From the NCBI GenBank assembly GCA_945865355.1, contig CAMBDN010000086.1:1-9282 (forward strand): a stretch of 9,282 bases of DNA. Reading direction: 5' to 3'. Numbering within the stretch: the stretch's first letter is position 1; each line of letters opens with the position of its first letter. Positions 7,162-9,282 of the stretch are shown here, piece by piece. Under the pieces are notes generated by a model, which saw only the letters and a list, made by a program, of their open reading frames with translations, was not told where the DNA came from and did not search any database. The position numbers and the translations under genes were made by a program. The DNA comes from Legionella genomosp. 1 (lineage in GTDB: Bacteria; Pseudomonadota; Gammaproteobacteria; Legionellales; Legionellaceae).

Positions 7162-7317
7162 TTAAAGATCAAAACCCTTATTGATAGAATTATAACTTGC
7201 ACCAAGACCCAGAAATAAACCATCGTGCATTAAATCCGATTCAGTAGCACCCATGCTACCAGCAAAGCAAGCGGCTCCACCCAGCAAACCTGCGCTTAAA
7301 GCCATCCATTTTTTCAA
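7162..7317 (-). pseudogene. N-terminal stump of an outer-membrane beta-barrel gene
   Basis: A 51-codon frame from TTG 7317 (GGA about 8 bases upstream) to TAA 7162 reads MKKWMALSAGLLGG, then AACFAGSMGA as a signal-peptidase region, then DGLFLGLGASYNSINKGFDL. That is a complete signal peptide followed by the first beta-strand of a Legionella/Coxiella-type barrel protein, where another ~200 residues are expected. I found no continuation in the other two frames downstream, so this is a truncation or deletion, not a single frameshift. It lies 62 bases upstream of the intact barrel gene on the same strand, which suggests tandem duplication followed by decay. A short secreted peptide of 25-30 residues is an alternative. 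The internal ATG 7305 is a second possible start. Confidence 0.6.
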
Positions 7318-7576
7318 TTTATTATTCCATTACTTATTAGCTGAGTCTTTCAGGGTATCGGCGTGAAATGAAATTCGAACCAAAAACGAGGGGGTAATTT
7401 CGCAGTTTTTTATGATGTATGTCAAGGGGTTAATGGCACAAATGGAATATCTCTAGGTCTTACGAAAAACGTAAGGCTACTTGGAAGAGCTCGTGCAGGA
7501 CCTCCTGAATAACGCTGAGTAGCATTCAGGAGATCTCCTGCTAGGCTCGAGATGACGTGGAGAGATATAAACAAAC
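7318..7576. other. Non-coding interval with hairpins between barrel stump and CsbD gene
   Basis: No credible ORF on either strand. It holds the palindromic element described separately (7487-7548), a small perfect hairpin (CTTACG 7459-7464 / CGTAAG 7470-7475, five-A loop, extendable by wobble pairs to about nine) and a perfect TTGACA on the minus strand at 7425-7420. The best -10 at 17-base spacing (CGAAAT, 7402-7397) is poor, so a promoter for the barrel stump is only possible. The hairpin at 7459-7475 may contribute to termination after the CsbD gene. Confidence 0.5.
7487..7548. repeat. Long interrupted palindrome, probable dispersed palindromic repeat
   Basis: Nested arms: GAGC 7487-7490 with GCTC 7545-7548; GCAGGA 7495-7500 with TCCTGC 7536-7541; CTCCTGAAT 7502-7510 with ATTCAGGAG 7524-7532; and GCT 7514-7516 with AGC 7521-7523 in the apical loop. 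The right flank GGCTCGAGATGACG resembles the ends of dispersed palindromic elements seen in many intracellular proteobacteria. It lies 29 bases after the CsbD stop and could act as a terminator or mRNA-stabilising hairpin. No transposase or U-run accompanies it. Confidence 0.75.
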
Positions 7577-7771
7577 CTACTTTTTTTGAAAGTCTTTTAC
7601 AGCACTTTCAGCTTCATCTTTTGTGTAACCATAATGTTTTTGCAGTTTGCCGTAAATTTCTTGTTGATTGCCTTTGATTTGCTGAAAATCATCATCGGTT
7701 AACCTTCCCCAAAACTTCCTCATCTTTCCATTTATTTCTTCCCATTTACCCTCGAAGATATCTTTATTCAT
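7577..7771 (-). CDS. CsbD-family stress-response protein
   Basis: A 64-residue hydrophilic protein. The frame extends up to ATG 7789, but that codon lacks a Shine-Dalgarno. ATG 7771 follows AAAGGTGA at an ideal distance and starts the usual CsbD sequence MNKDIFEGKWEEINGKMR. The core is recognisable: EGKWEEINGKMRKFWGRLTDDD, then GNQQEIYGKLQKHYGYTKDEAE, with the family's repeated K-W/G-K pattern and a helical charged C-terminus (KDFQKK). CsbD-like proteins are abundant cytoplasmic stress proteins of unclear mechanism, often under general-stress control. It lies 35 bases downstream of the PRC-barrel gene on the same strand, so the two are probably one transcript. The track-length form beginning MIKGEN would add six residues not seen in the family. 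Confidence 0.93.
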   Translation of the reverse strand: MNKDIFEGKWEEINGKMRKFWGRLTDDDFQQIKGNQQEIYGKLQKHYGYTKDEAESAVKDFQKK

Positions 7772-7806
7772 GTTTTCACCTTTAATCATTTGAGTATTAT
7801 TTGAAA

Positions 7807-8142
7807 TTATTGATAATGTTTATCGATAGAAGCAGCGGTTTCTGTTGCTGTAAAATTTGGCCAATTATCTTTATTGAATCCTGGCGCATTTTCTAATTTT
7901 TCTTTATCAACATTCAGAATAAAGCAATCCTGCTCTTCATTGTAAACAAACACTTTCCAGGGAATAGCGAAAAATTTATTACCAAAACTCAAATGGCCAC
8001 CAAAATTTAAAACCAAGTAACTAATTTTCCCAAGCCCTTTATTAATGACAACTTCGTTGATTTTACCTAGATTGTCTCCGGCTTTATTTTTGACTTCAAC
8101 GCCAATAACTTCGCTCGCTTTTACAACCTTTCTGTAAGTCAT
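7807..8142 (-). CDS. PRC-barrel domain protein
   Basis: A 111-residue soluble protein. A GTG at 8151 is in frame, but GGAG at 8151-8154 lies 8 bases before ATG 8142, which is the likely start (MTYRKVVKASEVIG). The domain is a single PRC barrel: KASEVIGVEVKNKAGDNLGKI, then NEVVINKGLGKISYLVLNFGG, then FFAIPWKVFVYNEEQDCFIL and the closing VDKEKLENAPGF. Such free-standing PRC-barrel proteins bind partners or small ligands and are common beside CsbD and other envelope-stress genes; the specific role is unknown. No signal peptide or membrane segment. The C-terminal DNWPNFTATETAASIDKHYQ tail lies outside the fold. It is separated from the four-cysteine protein gene upstream by a strong terminator, so it may start its own transcript or depend on read-through. 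Confidence 0.93.
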   Translation of the reverse strand: MTYRKVVKASEVIGVEVKNKAGDNLGKINEVVINKGLGKISYLVLNFGGHLSFGNKFFAIPWKVFVYNEEQDCFILNVDKEKLENAPGFNKDNWPNFTATETAASIDKHYQ

Positions 8143-8171
8143 GATAGACACTCCATTGTTTAAAGAATGAC

Positions 8172-8204
8172 TTTAAATCTCACACTAAATGTGTGAGATT
8201 TAAA
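8172..8204 (-). terminator. Strong stem-loop, likely intrinsic terminator of the four-cysteine/DUF3309 operon
   Basis: A perfect 14-base stem (8172-8185 with 8191-8204) with a five-base loop TAAAT lies 18 bases after the stop of the 8222-8479 gene. The A/T-rich base of the stem supplies the U-rich tail in either direction, so it could also act on the plus strand. It separates the small secreted-protein genes from the PRC-barrel/CsbD pair. Confidence 0.8.
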
Positions 8205-8221
8205 ATTTATCATCCCATCAT

Positions 8222-8479
8222 TTAGTTATTTTGTGCTTCACAAGTGATTTTTGTGCAATCACGACAATTGCTCATTGCAAAAGCAAACGCATCAGCAGCA
8301 GATGCTGACGTATTTTTCATTTTTTCATCAGCGGCTATTTCAGTGGCTACTGCACTGGTAGAAGCATTGGTTGCACAAAGCCAACTTGAATCCACTACCG
8401 TTTTTGTCGCAGCCATACTTGAAGTAGCCGTGATCATCAAAAATCCAGCAACAATCACGTTTCTAATATTCTTCATCAT
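8222..8479 (-). CDS. Small secreted four-cysteine protein, paralogue A
   Basis: An 85-residue product with AAGGA upstream; ATG 8479 and 8476 are both possible. A clear signal peptide (IRNVIVAGFLMITATSSMA-A) leads to a mature chain of about 60 residues beginning TKTVVDSSWLCATNAS. The middle is Ala/Ser/Asp/Lys-rich and probably helical (EIAADEKMKNTSASAADAF), and the end is NCRDCTKITCEAQNN. The four mature cysteines suggest two disulfides in the periplasm or outside the cell. I do not recognise a named family. The product aligns without gaps from the Trp to the end with the protein at 8706-8951, so the two arose by duplication. It is the last gene of the three-gene set, 20 bases after the DUF3309 gene, and is followed by the 8172-8204 terminator. 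A plus-strand ORF over it is a shadow of its Ala-rich codons. Confidence 0.85.
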   Translation of the reverse strand: MMKNIRNVIVAGFLMITATSSMAATKTVVDSSWLCATNASTSAVATEIAADEKMKNTSASAADAFAFAMSNCRDCTKITCEAQNN

Positions 8480-8499
8480 TTATTTCCTTATCATTAAAT

Positions 8500-8667
8500 T
8501 TAATAACCTAAAGGCACACGACCGATCAAAATTAATACGAGATAAATAATTAAAATCGCCCCAATTATTCCTGATGGTCCGTAACCCCATTCTCTACTAT
8601 GACCCCACGTTGGTAAGGCACCTAATAAAACAAGTATTAAAACAACAAGTAAAATTGTTCCAAGCAT
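8500..8667 (-). CDS. DUF3309 family small membrane protein
   Basis: A 55-residue protein from ATG 8667 with AGGA about 8 bases upstream, ending TAA at 8500. It begins MLGTILLVVLILVLLGALPT, continues with WGHSREWGYGPSG and ends with a second hydrophobic stretch IIGAILIIYLVLILIGRV and the tail PLGY. The W-x-H-S-R-x-W-G-Y-x-P-S-G linker between two membrane segments is the DUF3309 signature, so this is an inner-membrane hairpin protein with unknown function. Its length matches the family. It lies between two paralogous secreted-protein genes, 38 bases after the first and 20 before the second, indicating a three-gene operon. DUF3309, CsbD and PRC-barrel genes often keep company in stress-responsive clusters; that is family knowledge, and regulation here is inferred. 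Confidence 0.92.
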   Translation of the reverse strand: MLGTILLVVLILVLLGALPTWGHSREWGYGPSGIIGAILIIYLVLILIGRVPLGY

Positions 8668-8705
8668 GATAGTTTTCCTACTAAAAGTTGAGCGTCAAAC
8701 TGCTT

Positions 8706-8951
8706 TTAATTTTGAACCTTACAAGTGATTTCTGTACAATCACGGCAATTCTTTTCAGCGTTTGCAAAGGCTGAAGAAGCACTGCTCGCATGATCGGCCA
8801 ACTTCTTGTCTGCTGCTTTATCGGCGGCCAAATCACTGCTGCTTGCATTTGTTGTACAAATCCAATGATGTAGGGATGTTTTAGCTGCAAATGGTGTTGA
8901 ACTAACCAAAACCAAACTTACACCGGCTAAGAATAATGGTATTCTTTTCAT
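8706..8951 (-). CDS. Small secreted four-cysteine protein, paralogue B
   Basis: An 81-residue product from ATG 8951, with GAGGA about 10 bases upstream. The signal peptide is RIPLFLAGVSLVLVSSTPFA, cleaved near AA-KTS. The mature chain shares the full pattern of the 8222-8479 protein: W-[IL]-C-x-TNAS-S, an Ala/Asp/Lys-rich middle (AADKAADKKLADHASSASSAF) and NCRDCTEITCKVQN at the end. From the first mature Cys to the second there are 36 residues in both paralogues, so spacing as well as cysteines is conserved. No known domain or catalytic residues are visible. It is the first gene of a probable operon with the DUF3309 and paralogue A genes, and the leader upstream contains overlapping inverted repeats. 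The minus-strand ORF at 8681-8890 is a shadow frame. Confidence 0.85.
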   Translation of the reverse strand: MKRIPLFLAGVSLVLVSSTPFAAKTSLHHWICTTNASSSDLAADKAADKKLADHASSASSAFANAEKNCRDCTEITCKVQN

Positions 8952-8968
8952 GATGTTTCATTCCTCTA

Positions 8969-8995
8969 AATGAGTTAATACGCTCATTCAGCGTA
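8969..8995 (-). promoter_or_regulatory. Two overlapping, mutually exclusive inverted repeats in the leader of the four-cysteine operon
   Basis: TACGCT 8979-8984 is inverted by AGCGTA 8990-8995, and AATGAG 8969-8974 is inverted by CTCATT 8983-8988. The shared bases mean that only one stem can form at a time. They lie 18-44 bases upstream of the ATG, next to the GAGGA ribosome site. This could be an operator or an RNA switch. The only -35-like element upstream (TTGCAC near 9008-9013) has no good partner, so I name no promoter. Confidence 0.35.
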
Positions 8996-9016
8996 CCTGC
9001 TTATCGATGTGCAATA

Positions 9017-9056
9017 AATTAGGGTTTTCCTCGAGCGACAAAGGAAAACCTTAATT
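9017..9056. terminator. Long stem-loop between IS end and the four-cysteine operon, probable bidirectional terminator
   Basis: A 15-base stem (9017-9031 with 9042-9056) with one G-T wobble and a ten-base loop containing CGAGCGACAA. The lower part is A/T-rich, and TTGTTATTG follows on the plus strand and TTATTG on the minus strand, giving partial U-tracts. It would insulate the four-cysteine operon from transcription leaving the IS. A stem this long could also be a regulatory hairpin. Confidence 0.6.
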
Positions 9057-9133
9057 GTTATTGTTGACAAATTAGCCGACGATCAATGCGTTAAATTCAA
9101 ACCATGAATTTACTGTTTAAGCTGGAAATTTAT

Positions 9134-9159
9134 GAGTTATTGTCAAATGTGGTGTACAG
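9134..9159. mobile_element. Probable terminal inverted repeat of the insertion sequence (inner end of the IS)
   Basis: Directly after the transposase stop the sequence reads, on the minus strand, CTGTACACCACATTTGACAA then TAACTC. The TGTACAC...TTTGACA pattern is what I expect at the tip of an IS256-type element, and its position fits. The other end and any 8-9 base target duplication lie outside the window, so the exact boundary is not established. The minus strand contains TTGACA at 9146-9141 pointing out of the IS, a potential -35 box, but no good -10 follows at 16-18 bases. Confidence 0.5.
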
Positions 9160-9161
9160 CA

Positions 9162-9282
9162 TTAGGCGGCGTTCCTGTCTAGCTGTTCAACCACTTTTTC
9201 CCCATCTTCAAATTTAACGTTGTTTAGAACGAGCGTTAGCAGTGCAAACCCCTTGATTTTTCTCCAGCGTGTTTGTGCAGAC
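9162..9282 (-). CDS. C-terminal end of a transposase, probably IS256 (mutator) family, partial
   Basis: The frame is open from the window edge for 39 codons to TAA at 9162. It reads SAQTRWRKIKGFALLTLVLN, then NVKFEDGEKVVEQLDRNAA. The pattern A-x-x-x-W-R-x-[IL]-x-G-[FY]-x-x-L-x-x-V-[IL]-x-x-V-x-F-x-x-G-E-K-V is the end of IS256/mutator-type transposases as I know them, and a terminal-repeat-like sequence follows the stop at the expected place. The DDE catalytic domain and the rest of the element lie beyond the right edge, so I cannot judge whether the element is intact. Another transposase family with a similar tail remains possible. Confidence 0.7.
   Translation of the reverse strand, partial: SAQTRWRKIKGFALLTLVLNNVKFEDGEKVVEQLDRNAA

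Noticed and set aside
7345..7390. GGTTCGAAT on the minus strand, resembling a tRNA T-loop or tRNA-derived attachment site
   Set aside because: The flanking bases do not form a five-base T-stem, and no acceptor or anticodon arm can be built around it.
7459..7548. CRISPR-like repeats
   Set aside because: Only one copy each of two hairpins; no regularly spaced direct repeats or spacers and no cas genes.
8244..8549. Plus-strand 101-codon ORF rich in Ala/Val/Ile
   Set aside because: It is the complement of the Ala/Ser-rich paralogue A gene and its upstream spacer; the minus-strand frame has signal peptide, ribosome site and a paralogue.
8681..8890. Minus-strand 69-codon ORF
   Set aside because: It overlaps paralogue B in another frame and lacks any signal peptide or conserved pattern.

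Overview
The window looks like a chromosomal stretch of a gammaproteobacterium, most likely an amoeba- or host-associated member of the Legionellales (Legionella/Coxiella/Aquicella type). This assignment is inference. It rests on a large single-chain PurL, AT-rich coding, Legionella-like outer-membrane barrel proteins, a eukaryote-like nuclease-fold protein that resembles a host-directed effector, and a CsbD/PRC-barrel/DUF3309 stress cluster. There is no tRNA, rRNA or CRISPR array.

Layout. Positions 1-3210 (minus) hold the first 1070 codons of purL, cut by the window edge just inside its glutaminase domain. Positions 3211-3660 are a poorly coding gap with a run of ten G, one possible 58-codon minus-strand ORF and a fossil plus-strand ORF. 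Positions 3661-5046 (plus) encode a CCR4/nocturnin-like endonuclease/exonuclease/phosphatase (EEP) protein with a basic presequence-like N-terminus, a ~180-residue insertion and a degenerate C-terminal SDH motif. This is the most unusual gene here. It converges on a minus-strand pair at 7096-5181: a small outer-membrane beta-barrel protein followed 14 bases later by a secreted sedolisin (S53) protease. Just upstream lies a 51-codon N-terminal stump of a second barrel protein.

Positions 7318-7576 are non-coding and contain a long dispersed-repeat-like palindrome. Positions 7577-8951 (minus) form a compact set of small genes: a secreted four-cysteine protein, a DUF3309 membrane peptide, a second secreted four-cysteine paralogue, a strong terminator, a PRC-barrel protein and a CsbD-like protein. 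The right edge carries a stem-loop and the last 39 codons plus terminal repeat of an insertion sequence, probably IS256 (mutator) family.

How the genes relate. purL is housekeeping. The rest looks accessory: envelope, secreted and stress functions, with gene debris, a palindromic element and an IS end showing that the region has been rearranged. Several starts were moved from the longest ORF to the start best supported by a Shine-Dalgarno sequence: EEP gene 3661, S53 gene 6389, barrel protein 7096, CsbD 7771, PRC-barrel 8142.
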